Assembly: GCF_002741055.1 (NCBI RefSeq)
Contig: NZ_CP016809.1
Coordinates: 5,124,501 to 5,188,500, forward strand
Reading direction: 5' to 3'
Length of the DNA: 64,000 bases
Source of the DNA: Paenibacillus ihbetae
Lineage (GTDB): Bacteria; Bacillota; Bacilli; Paenibacillales; Paenibacillaceae
The position numbers were made by a program, and so were the translations under genes. Positions 1 to 8,028 of the stretch are shown here, piece by piece (the first letter of the stretch is position 1; each line of letters starts with the position of its first letter). Under the pieces are notes generated by a model. The model was not told where the DNA came from and did not search any database. It saw only the letters and a list, made by a program, of their open reading frames with translations.

Positions 1-1
1 T

Positions 2-976
2 CCCTATGCCAATGCATTTAATGAATTCGAGAACTTCCACGGCCACCATGACGATCTCACCGACATGTCCGGCTGGATCTGGGAGCGCAAATATGAGGTC
101 GATTCGCTGTGCTATCCGATTCAATTGGCCTATTTATATTGGAAAAACACCGGAGAGACAAAGCATTTCACGGCAGCGTTCAAGCAGGCGGCCGAGCTGA
201 TTGTGCGTACGTGGCGGACGGAGCAGCGGCATGAGGAAATGTCGCCCTATACGTTTGAACGGCCGGGTGGCGGCCCTACGAATACGCTGCCAGGGAAAAC
301 CGCCTATACCGGCATGACCTGGTCGGGCTTCCGCCCAAGCGATGACGCCTGCGAGTATGGTTATCTGGTGCCGTCCAACATGTTTGCGGTCGTGGTGCTT
401 GGGTATTTGCTGGAGGTGAATGCGCAGTTTTACCGGGACGAGGCGTTTGCGGAGGAGGTCCGTGCGCTGCGGGAGGACATCCGGCAGGGCATCAAGGGGC
501 ATGCCTTGATTGAGGATGCGGAGTTCGGCCAGGTCTACGCTTATGAGGTTGACGGGCTTGGCGGGGTCAATCTGATGGACGATGCCAATGTGCCCAGCCT
601 GCTGTCCCTGCCTTATCTCGATTATTGCGCCAAGGACGATCCGGTTTATGCAAACACGCGCAAGCTGATCCTCAGCCGCCGCAATCCTTATTATTACGAA
701 GGGACTTATGCGAGAGGCATTGGCAGTCCGCATACGCCGAAGGATTACATCTGGCACATCGCCCTGTCCATTCAGGGCATTACGGCGACCGGGGAAGCGG
801 AGAAGCTGGAAATTCTGGGCATGTTCGAGCGGACGGATGCCGATACGGGGCTCGTCCACGAGGGCTTCCATAAAGATAATCCGCAGCAATTTACGCGGGA
901 GTGGTTCTCCTGGTCCAACGCCATGTTCGTTGAATTTGTGTTAAGCCTGTGCGGTTTGCAAATCAAAATGCGATAG
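2..976 (+). CDS. GH125 exo-alpha-1,6-mannosidase (5' truncated)
   Basis: The frame is open from the first bases, so the N-terminus lies outside the window; about 324 residues are visible. It resembles glycoside hydrolase family 125, the metal-independent exo-alpha-1,6-mannosidases that trim mannose from alpha-mannans and N-glycan cores. Visible hallmarks are WERKYEVDSLCYP near the visible start, GMTWSGFRPSDD, YGYLVPSNMF, MDDANVPSLLSLPYL and a WFSWSNAMFVE C-terminal region. The family is usually 420-450 residues, so roughly a quarter is missing. It lies 34 bp upstream of a secreted GH76 gene, which fits a mannan pathway in which long chains are cut outside the cell and short products are trimmed by this enzyme. 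Confidence 0.9.
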   Translation, partial: PYANAFNEFENFHGHHDDLTDMSGWIWERKYEVDSLCYPIQLAYLYWKNTGETKHFTAAFKQAAELIVRTWRTEQRHEEMSPYTFERPGGGPTNTLPGKTAYTGMTWSGFRPSDDACEYGYLVPSNMFAVVVLGYLLEVNAQFYRDEAFAEEVRALREDIRQGIKGHALIEDAEFGQVYAYEVDGLGGVNLMDDANVPSLLSLPYLDYCAKDDPVYANTRKLILSRRNPYYYEGTYARGIGSPHTPKDYIWHIALSIQGITATGEAEKLEILGMFERTDADTGLVHEGFHKDNPQQFTREWFSWSNAMFVEFVLSLCGLQIKMR

Positions 977-1010
977 TTTTGAAATAGGAAATCGAAACGG
1001 AGGTAATGTC

Positions 1011-3752
1011 GTGAAAGGGAATCCGGGAAAAAGGTCGTTATTGAGGTTGACTGCATTGCCATTGATCATGGCCCTTCTGCTGACATCAGTTATCGGGGCC
1101 GCCCCGGTCCGTGCCGCCTCGTTCGGGCCGGCCGACGCGGACGCGGCGATTAAAGCGTTCAACGCCAAGTTTTGGGACCCGCAAGCGAAGTACTTCTGGG
1201 CCAATTCGAACCGCGGCGACAACTACCAGAGCTTCTGGGTTGAAGCGGAGCTGTGGGAGATGGTGATGGACGCCTATCTGCACACATCAGACCCGAAGCT
1301 GAAGGCCGAGCTTCGAACCCAGATCGACGACATCTTTGACGGCACGGTGGCTAAGCACGGCGAGGACTGGACGAACAATCCGTTTAACGATGACATCATG
1401 TGGTGGGCGATGGGCAGCGCGCGGGCTTATCAGATTACCGGCGAAGCCAGATACCTGGAGAAGGCCAAGTATTACTTCGACTTCGTGTACGACACGCAGT
1501 GGGACGACGAGTTTGCGGGCGGCGGCATTTGGTGGCTGAACAGCGAGCACAACACGAAGAACGCCTGCATTAATTTCCCGGCTGCCCAGGCGGCTGTATT
1601 CCTGTACGAAATTACGGGAGATCGGCATTATCTGGAGGCGGCGACCCGCATTTTCAGCTGGGGCAAAACGATGCTGACGGACGGGAACGGCAAAGTGTTC
1701 GACCGGATCGAGCTGGAGCGCGGCCCGGTGCCGGATTCCACGCATTATAATCAAGGGACATTCGTCGGTGCGGCGGTAGGGCTGTACCGGGCAACCGGGG
1801 ACGAGACGTATCTGGAGGATGCCGTGAAGGGTGCCCGGTTTACGATGGACCGGCTGGTGGACGACAACCGGCTGCTCAATTATGAAGGGCCGAACGGGGA
1901 TTTGAAAGGCGGCAAAACGATTCTGATCCGCAACCTGGCTTATTTGCAGCAGGCGCTGGACAATCTCAATGACCGCGCCTATGACGATTTTGAGCGCGAA
2001 TTCGACGCCTGGCTGGCCTTTAATACGGCTACGGCCTGGAGTCATCGCGGCGAAGAAGGGATCGTTGACGGCAACTGGGTGGGACAACTGCTCTCCGGCA
2101 CCTATGAGTCTTGGTCGTCCGCAGGCGCGGTTCAGGCACTTACGGTTGTGGAGCCGCAGGAGGCTGCTCCGCGTTATCCGGTTAGGAACGCCTATTCAAG
2201 AATCGAAGCGGAAAAATACAATATCGGTAAAGGGTTCGTGCTGGAGGGGAGCCCCGAAGGCACGCTGCAACTCGGCGGCATCCGTTCCGGCCATTTCGCT
2301 GCCTATAAGAACGTTGACTTCGGAACGGACGGCGCGATCGGGTTTATTGCCCGGGCCGCCAGCGGGACGGGCGGCGGCAATATCGACATCCGGCTGGATA
2401 GGCTGGATGGACCGCGGGTCGGCACGGTCCGCGTGGAAGGCACCGGCGGCTGGCATCAATTTATCGATGCAGTCGGCGTGCTTGAGGATGAGCAGGGGAA
2501 TCCGGTGACGGTAACCGGAACGCATGACGTATATTTGGTGTTTAACCAAGTCGACGATGAATATCTGTTCAACTTGAACTGGTTTCGGTTTACCGAGAAC
2601 GATCCGAAACAAACCGACGCCTATGCCAAGCTGCGGGCCGGTCAGCTGGATGGCGGCTCGGGCTTAAGCGTTAACGCCGAACACGGCTACCTGGAGGGAA
2701 TAGAGGACGGCGCTCATGCCATCTATCGGGATATCGACTTCGGCAGCAGCGGTGCATCCGGCGTTACGATGCGCGTATCCAGCGGCCATAAAGGCGGCTC
2801 GATCGAGGTGAAGCTGGATAGTCTGGACGGACCGACCGTCGGCGTTGCCCGGATTCCTGCCCTTGGCAGCTGGGACGACTGGGTCGATCTGATGGCGCTC
2901 GTTGACGGGGAACAGGCTGTCGGCATTCATGACGTGTATCTTGTTTTTCACGGGACGGACGGCCAGGATTATCCTTGCAATCTCGATTGGTTCAATTTCA
3001 CGACGGTCAAAGGCACGGGCCGGGATGCCTTCGGCAAGCTCGAAGCCGAGCATTATACGATCGGAAACGGGTTCGGCACGGAGCAGGGCGGAGGGCAGAC
3101 GTATCTGGCGGGGCTGTTCGGCCCTAACCAGCCTTACGCGATGTACAATTACGTCGACTTTGGCGATACGAGCCCGGAACAGTTCCATGTCCATGCGGCC
3201 AGTGATACCGGCGGCGGTACGATTGAAGTGCGAATCGACAGCCTGAACGGCCCGCTGATTGCCGCCGCTAAGGTCGACGGCACCGGCGGCTGGCAAAACT
3301 TTAAAGTGTTCTCGGCGGACGTTGCGGCACCCGTCACCGGCAAACATATCGTCTTCCTGATCTTCAAGGGCTCGGATTGGCTGTATAACCTGGACAAATT
3401 TACGTTCGGCGATCCGGCCGTATTTACGGCCCCGACTACTCCGCCAGCGCCTGTGCCGGACGATGTGCCTCCGGGCGAGGTGGAGAACATCCGGGCCCTT
3501 CGGGAGAATGGGCACATCCGGCTGTACTGGGATGGGCCGTACGATATGGACGGCAAGCTTGTGCAGATCCGCCTGTTCAAGAACAAAAAGCAGGTCGGCC
3601 AAACGCTTGAGGTCAGGCGCGGGATTCAGACTGCGCTCCTGCCGGAGGTGAAAAATCCCCGGAACCATACCGTCACCTTCACAGCCGTGGACCATTCCGG
3701 AAATGTCTCCAAGGGGCACACCGTCCGGCTGGATGATTTAATAAAGAAATGA
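1011..3752 (+). CDS. Secreted GH76 endo-alpha-1,6-mannanase with three CBM6-like modules
   Basis: The 913-residue protein starts at GTG 1011 behind a GGAGG at about 1000. A signal peptide (basic start, hydrophobic core, APVRAAS cleavage region near residue 36) predicts export. Residues about 38-375 match GH76 alpha-1,6-mannanases, including the paired aspartates in FNDDIMWW (127-128) that act as the catalytic pair in this family. Three repeated beta-sandwich modules follow (about 390-530, 535-660, 675-800), each with a GG-I-(D/E)(I/V)(R/K)(L/I)D pattern typical of CBM6-like carbohydrate binding. A Pro-rich linker (PTTPPAPVPDD) leads to a fibronectin-like end. Together with GH125 upstream it should depolymerise fungal or yeast alpha-mannan. 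The catalytic call is strong; module boundaries are approximate. Confidence 0.9.
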   Translation: MKGNPGKRSLLRLTALPLIMALLLTSVIGAAPVRAASFGPADADAAIKAFNAKFWDPQAKYFWANSNRGDNYQSFWVEAELWEMVMDAYLHTSDPKLKAELRTQIDDIFDGTVAKHGEDWTNNPFNDDIMWWAMGSARAYQITGEARYLEKAKYYFDFVYDTQWDDEFAGGGIWWLNSEHNTKNACINFPAAQAAVFLYEITGDRHYLEAATRIFSWGKTMLTDGNGKVFDRIELERGPVPDSTHYNQGTFVGAAVGLYRATGDETYLEDAVKGARFTMDRLVDDNRLLNYEGPNGDLKGGKTILIRNLAYLQQALDNLNDRAYDDFEREFDAWLAFNTATAWSHRGEEGIVDGNWVGQLLSGTYESWSSAGAVQALTVVEPQEAAPRYPVRNAYSRIEAEKYNIGKGFVLEGSPEGTLQLGGIRSGHFAAYKNVDFGTDGAIGFIARAASGTGGGNIDIRLDRLDGPRVGTVRVEGTGGWHQFIDAVGVLEDEQGNPVTVTGTHDVYLVFNQVDDEYLFNLNWFRFTENDPKQTDAYAKLRAGQLDGGSGLSVNAEHGYLEGIEDGAHAIYRDIDFGSSGASGVTMRVSSGHKGGSIEVKLDSLDGPTVGVARIPALGSWDDWVDLMALVDGEQAVGIHDVYLVFHGTDGQDYPCNLDWFNFTTVKGTGRDAFGKLEAEHYTIGNGFGTEQGGGQTYLAGLFGPNQPYAMYNYVDFGDTSPEQFHVHAASDTGGGTIEVRIDSLNGPLIAAAKVDGTGGWQNFKVFSADVAAPVTGKHIVFLIFKGSDWLYNLDKFTFGDPAVFTAPTTPPAPVPDDVPPGEVENIRALRENGHIRLYWDGPYDMDGKLVQIRLFKNKKQVGQTLEVRRGIQTALLPEVKNPRNHTVTFTAVDHSGNVSKGHTVRLDDLIKK

Positions 3753-3760
3753 GATGAACC

Positions 3761-3800
3761 AGACCGGCGTACCGCTTAAGCGGGCGCCGGTCTATTTTTG
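3761..3800 (+). terminator. Rho-independent terminator after GH76
   Basis: A 9-bp stem (AGACCGGCG at 3761-3769 with CGCCGGTCT at 3785-3793) is followed by a run of T. It ends the mannan operon and may also serve the convergent amidase gene. Confidence 0.85.
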
Positions 3801-3844
3801 CTGGATCGTTTTCGGCCCATGGCCATGATGCAGCCACGGACGCC

Positions 3845-4651
3845 TCACAGGGCTGTTAAATAATGAACAATGCCTGCGGCGATCGCTTCGGCCAGTTTCA
3901 TCTGTCCGTTGCGGCTCGTCAGCAGCTTCCGGTCCTCGGGATTGCTGATGAAGCCGGTCTCCACGATGACGGCGGGAACGTCGGTCGTATTCAGCAAATA
4001 GTACGGCTTGCCAACCATGATCTGGTTGCGGCTTCGGTATACTTGATTCAACTGCTGTTGGATTGCATCGGCCAGAGCCTTACTGCGCCCTTCCGATTGA
4101 TGCAGCACGATGCCGCCGCGTTTCGAGCTGTTTCGGCCCCAGTTCACATGGATGCTTACGACAAGCTCCGTTGGGATCTCTTCGCTAAGCTGCTTGCGCT
4201 GCGAAAGGTCGCGCCGATGCCTGGAGGAAGTCCTGTGCCACCGGTTGTCGTCGCTTAAAGCGTAATCGCCGTCGCGATTGAGCACGGCAGGATATCCCTG
4301 CTGCCGGAGCAGCATAAACAGCCTGCGCGATATTTCAAGATTGATATCCTTTTCCAAAATATCGCCATGGGAGGTTCCCCCGTCGATGCCGCCGTGCCCC
4401 GCATCAATCAGTACGACGTCCTGGGCAAAAGGATGCAGGTGGCGTGTGTGATGCTGGTTGTTTTCCCGGCCTGACGAGATGGTGGATTCTGGTATCTCTA
4501 TATGCAGGCTGCGGGCGGCGGCCTGTGTGCGATTGTTATGGCTTGCGGCCTGGCCCACGGCCTGAACATGCTCCGAATGGAAAGCTGCGACCATATGATC
4601 CGGGCATGCCAATGCCAGGAGAAGCATCCATATTCCTGCTGCCTTAACCAT
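3845..4651 (-). CDS. N-acetylmuramoyl-L-alanine amidase (Amidase_3, CwlD-like)
   Basis: The product cleaves the amide bond between muramic acid and the stem peptide of peptidoglycan and is zinc dependent. Visible family residues are the zinc histidine in DAGHGGIDGG, the zinc glutamate in EKDINLEISRR, the second histidine in SIHVNWG and the catalytic glutamate in ETGFISNPED. The start at 4651 (MVKAAGIWML) is chosen because AAGGAG lies 7-8 nt upstream and a signal-like hydrophobic segment begins at once; an upstream in-frame ATG at 4714 lacks a convincing ribosome site. The length of 268 residues fits single-domain amidases. The gene is monocistronic and convergent with GH76. A role in sporulation (CwlD) or vegetative wall turnover cannot be separated from sequence alone. 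Confidence 0.9.
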   Translation of the reverse strand: MVKAAGIWMLLLALACPDHMVAAFHSEHVQAVGQAASHNNRTQAAARSLHIEIPESTISSGRENNQHHTRHLHPFAQDVVLIDAGHGGIDGGTSHGDILEKDINLEISRRLFMLLRQQGYPAVLNRDGDYALSDDNRWHRTSSRHRRDLSQRKQLSEEIPTELVVSIHVNWGRNSSKRGGIVLHQSEGRSKALADAIQQQLNQVYRSRNQIMVGKPYYLLNTTDVPAVIVETGFISNPEDRKLLTSRNGQMKLAEAIAAGIVHYLTAL

Positions 4652-4812
4652 GATGGACTCCTTCTTTCTCGTGGATTTCGACTTTTTTAGAATGTGCAAT
4701 TTGCGGGAAATCATCCCGATTCCTAAAGCTGTGAGTCTAGAAACGCATGAAACGGAGCAAACTGATAACGGGATGCGGATAAACCCTAAGAAGATCCAAA
4801 GGAGATGATGAG

Positions 4813-5004
4813 ATGGCCAGCGGAGATGAACTGATCAAATACATTACGGAGCGATTCGTAACCTATATAGATACGCCGAAGGAGATCCGCCGCCAGTCCA
4901 AGGTGAAGGAATCGTGGACAACGAAATGGTTCGGCATGATTCCGTTCTCCGTATCGCTGTGGAAAGAGGACATTTCGTCCAAGCGTAAGCGAAAAACAAA
5001 ATAG
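4813..5004 (+). CDS. yqzE: YqzE family small protein
   Basis: This 63-residue basic protein has the YqzE pattern: DELIKYITERFVTYIDTPKE at the start, then SWTTKWFGMIPFSVSLW and a Lys/Arg-rich tail. The family is known from Bacillus, where yqzE sits by the com genes; its biochemical role is not established. The ATG follows GGAGATGATGAG, giving a good ribosome site. It stands alone here, followed by a strong hairpin terminator. Confidence 0.85.
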   Translation: MASGDELIKYITERFVTYIDTPKEIRRQSKVKESWTTKWFGMIPFSVSLWKEDISSKRKRKTK

Positions 5005-5070
5005 GCTGACATGGACCCGTTCAATGGATGGTCACGCATCCGATGAGACGTCACCAGCCTTATGACAAAA

Positions 5071-5111
5071 AACAAACACCGGAATGAATGGCTTCCGGTG
5101 TTTGTTTTTTG
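5071..5111. terminator. Bidirectional terminator
   Basis: A 12-bp stem (AACAAACACCGG at 5071-5082 with CCGGTGTTTGTT at 5094-5105) has a T run on the plus strand and an A run upstream, so it can stop transcription from yqzE and from the convergent gene at 5150-5730. Confidence 0.85.
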
Positions 5112-5149
5112 TCTGCGGTACCTAATCCGCAGGTATGTTGAAAAACATA

Positions 5150-5730
5150 TTATTCATAATATTTAATTAGCTCTCCATCTTTATCGTAATACTTATATGA
5201 ATAATGACTTTTTCCAGTCTTAGGGGGAAACATCCAGGTGACGCTGGCCTTATAAGGCGTAAACTCTTGTTCTATTTCCTGTCCATTTACGCTTACCTGC
5301 ATTTTCGCTATTTTATTTTCTTCATTAGTGACAATCATAAACAAAAGAGGTTCTGGGGCGAAGACACTAAATGCTTCATTAACGTTTACTTCTATATGCT
5401 GCCACCTATAATTTCCGTCTTTGTTTTTTTGAAATTGAATGTAGCCTGGATTATTGTTAGATAAGAAACTGGCATATCTTCGGTCATTCATGTCTTTAAT
5501 TTCTACAATTTCTATTGAATTATTTTCATACCCTTCAATTGAATGAATTACTTTCAAAATAGATTCTTCATCGTTTCCATATAATTGCTGAGTATCATTA
5601 AAATAAAACGTGAAGAACCCTAGAAGAAGTAAAAGGCAGCTATAGGTAATCTTTTGGCTTTTTTCAACAGTTCTCGTTTTTTGCTGTCGTCCAAGGCATC
5701 GGCATGCTTTTTCAATTCCTTCAAATCCAC
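5150..5730 (-). pseudogene. Membrane-anchored hypothetical protein, probable frameshift
   Basis: A 196-codon minus-strand frame runs from ATG 5740, but that ATG touches its only AGGAG, so it is a poor start. A GTG at 5730 in the next frame is well spaced from the same AGGAG and encodes a lysine-rich, helical N-terminus (VDLKELKKHADALDDSKKR...) that meets a stop at 5620-5622. The other frame then supplies a membrane segment (CLLLLLGFFTFYF) and about 150 extracellular-type residues. The simplest reading is one cytosolic-tail, single-pass membrane protein broken by a one-base indel near 5640-5660. No family is recognised. Either a real mutation or a base-calling error would explain it. Confidence 0.55.
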
Positions 5731-5824
5731 GGGCAATCATCTCCTAAACCAAGGATGTTACCTTAATTATTGAACGAATGCTCGTAATGATCAATGAAAT
5801 GTCAAAAACAAAATGGTAAATTGC

Positions 5825-6922
5825 TCATGTCGATTTTCCCGGATAAGCATAGAACTTGCCTTGTCCCACTAATCGGGGTGCCGGCAGAAACCGGGTAGTG
5901 TCCGTATTCCGGAGCGGAATCGCTACATAGATGGCTGCAGCATCAGCCGCGCTGCCGGAGCCGAATGACCAGCGCTGCCATCCGGTTAAGCTGAACGGAG
6001 CGCCGAAAGCGGCATTGCCATCGCCCTTCGATTTAAACACCAGCGAAGGGTGCTTTTGCAGCAGGCTTCTGAGCTCGCTGCTGCTTCGGGCCGTGAGGCT
6101 TGATGAGGTCAGCCATTGGAGATTATCATACGGGTCGGGGCGATTGCCCGTGATAGACGGAGCCTCCGCCGACCATCCGTGTGCAGAGCCGGCGGCTACA
6201 ACTCCTTTGCCGATGCCGGAGCGCTCCAACGTGCCGGAGGCCGGCAAGACGGTCGGGAGCAGCTCGCTATTGAAGCCGCTGATATAAAGCGTATCTTGGC
6301 CCGGAAGGGTGACCTCCCATACAGGAGCTCCCGTATATCGTTTACGAATCGTGCTGCCATGCGGGAGAGACCCTTCGGGATCGATAAGCCCCTCGGCGGC
6401 TAGACGCTGCTCCAGCGGTGCCAAGCTGAAGGGGAGGGTACCGCCGATTCCATATTCACTGAGCACATACCCTCCATCCTCGGAGGCGCTGATAATAAGG
6501 TAACCTTGAGGCAAACCTTCATCGGTTACCGTGACCAGCCAGCCGTGCGTCCCGGGTCCGAGCGGGGTGTATTCCAGCTCGGCCTCGCTCCAGGCTGTAA
6601 ACGGCACGTGGGCCGAGAGCTGCTCCACGGTGTCCTCCGTGAAATGGAGCAAGCTCTCCGGAACCGCTGCGGAGACCGCGGACTTCCGAATGGAGCTGTC
6701 ATCCGCGAGGGAGAGGGATGAATCGGCGGAAGCGGGAGTGGTAATCGCCGCTTCAGTGCCGGCCGCAGCGACCGCAAGCGGATGGATGAGGGCCGCCGTA
6801 CATATGGCCGCCAGCAGCAGGGCAGACCTTGCGCGGGATCGATTGGACCGGCTGTCGTTATCGTTATTGAAAGAGCCTCCATGGAGGCCGTTATTTTTAT
6901 GCCAATGCAACAAATGGATCAA
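5825..6922 (-). CDS. Secreted hypothetical protein
   Basis: This 365-residue product has an N-terminal signal-like stretch (SALLLAAICTAALIHPLAVAAAGTE, preceded by an Arg/Asn-rich start), then a Ser/Ala-rich segment. A globular region includes GWLVTVTDEGLPQGYLIISAS and GGYVLSEYGIGG, which recalls the pro-domain-like beta region found next to secreted C10/C39-type peptidases. No catalytic Cys or His motif of such peptidases is visible. The start is probably TTG 6922 behind GGAAAGGCGG; other starts are possible. The gene is GC-rich like its neighbours and lies downstream of yqhG on the same strand with a gap of about 140 bp. Function unknown. Confidence 0.65.
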   Translation of the reverse strand: MIHLLHWHKNNGLHGGSFNNDNDSRSNRSRARSALLLAAICTAALIHPLAVAAAGTEAAITTPASADSSLSLADDSSIRKSAVSAAVPESLLHFTEDTVEQLSAHVPFTAWSEAELEYTPLGPGTHGWLVTVTDEGLPQGYLIISASEDGGYVLSEYGIGGTLPFSLAPLEQRLAAEGLIDPEGSLPHGSTIRKRYTGAPVWEVTLPGQDTLYISGFNSELLPTVLPASGTLERSGIGKGVVAAGSAHGWSAEAPSITGNRPDPYDNLQWLTSSSLTARSSSELRSLLQKHPSLVFKSKGDGNAAFGAPFSLTGWQRWSFGSGSAADAAAIYVAIPLRNTDTTRFLPAPRLVGQGKFYAYPGKST

Positions 6923-7064
6923 CCGCCTTTCCTTCCCGCCATGCTAAGCGATGGGGGATATGGTGGTTCTATCATATCGGACAAGCTGTGCAAACGCTGT
7001 TGCAAGGTGTCGCGCCAGGACAGAAGGGAACGGTTCTTTTTTTGCCTTGTTTTGTAGAGGAGCG

Positions 7065-8027
7065 TCAAGAGGACGCGCTCACGGGCGAACACAGGTGAAA
7101 GAGGCCGCAGGTTATGGCGGAGAAGCTGATTTTCGGCTCATACTGCCACTGCATTTCCGACCTCCGGTTCCGGTATTGTTCCTCGATTTGAGCTTTCTTT
7201 TCCTCATCCTGCTCTTTCAGCAGGTCCTCGTAATAACTGTCGATCACCGCAAGCTCCTCCGCCAGCCGTTCGCGGGCCTTGGATGCCCACGTATAATCCA
7301 GCTTGCTTAAGCTGACGATCAGATGCTCCTCAAGGAGCCCCGCCGCCTCGCGCAGCGAAACGGCCGCAGGGCGGACGTGCACGCTTTCGGGCAGGCGGGG
7401 CGTCAGCTCGCGGCCATTAAGCACAGCCGGGAAATCTGTCACGATCTTCCGGGTGGACAGCGAGATGCCAACATAATGGAGCTCCTCCCGCTTCAGATCG
7501 CAGCTGAACTCTACTTTAAAGCAGACGCCGAGCCACTGCTCGTACGGCGTCGACCTTGACCGTGGGCGCGGCTCCGTGACCGGCTGCTGGAACAGATACA
7601 CGCATTTGCCTTCCTCGCGGGCCGCGTTCCAGATTTGAGCCAGCCTGCTGCTTCCGTAGCCGACGTTCTCGCGCTGGATGCGGCCGGGACCGAGCACGGG
7701 GAGCACGGGAGCGTTGCCGTAGAAGCGGGCCAGCAGGGGATCCTGCTGCGGCGCGGACAGCTGGGCTTTGCTCTCGGCGAGCTTGGCCTTGGCCATCCGC
7801 TCGTCGTAGGCTTCCGGGTCGAACACGAACTGGAAGGAGAGAGTTTCGGCCGGCGCCCCGGTACGTTCCACAAAGCTCCAGTAATAAGGGCGGTTGGTGA
7901 GCATTTTGTCGGCTTGGGGCGACAGCTTCACGGTAACATGCTCCGGTGATTTTTCAATGACGGTGCATTCGGTGGCTTCCAAATAGGCCATGAAGTGCTT
8001 CTGCACCTCCTGCGGCGTCATGGTCAT
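7065..8027 (-). CDS. yqhG: YqhG family protein
   Basis: The 320-residue product matches YqhG of Bacillus: an N-terminal MTPQEVQKHFMAYLEATE-type start, the segment PYYWSFVERTG, ESVHVRPA in the middle, a coiled-coil-like Glu/Lys-rich stretch (LLKEQDEEKKAQIEEQYRNR) and the end motif ITCGLFHL. Its start lies one nucleotide after the stop of the SNF2 helicase gene, so the two are cotranscribed and probably translationally coupled. In Bacillus yqhG and yqhH are also neighbours. The biochemical role of YqhG is unknown. This copy is somewhat longer at its C-terminus than expected. Confidence 0.88.
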   Translation of the reverse strand: MTMTPQEVQKHFMAYLEATECTVIEKSPEHVTVKLSPQADKMLTNRPYYWSFVERTGAPAETLSFQFVFDPEAYDERMAKAKLAESKAQLSAPQQDPLLARFYGNAPVLPVLGPGRIQRENVGYGSSRLAQIWNAAREEGKCVYLFQQPVTEPRPRSRSTPYEQWLGVCFKVEFSCDLKREELHYVGISLSTRKIVTDFPAVLNGRELTPRLPESVHVRPAAVSLREAAGLLEEHLIVSLSKLDYTWASKARERLAEELAVIDSYYEDLLKEQDEEKKAQIEEQYRNRRSEMQWQYEPKISFSAITCGLFHLCSPVSASS

Positions 8028-8028
8028 A

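Noticed and set aside
134..889. Long minus-strand frame opposite the GH125 gene
   Set aside because: Shadow of a GC-rich coding sequence; no ribosome site and no recognisable domain.
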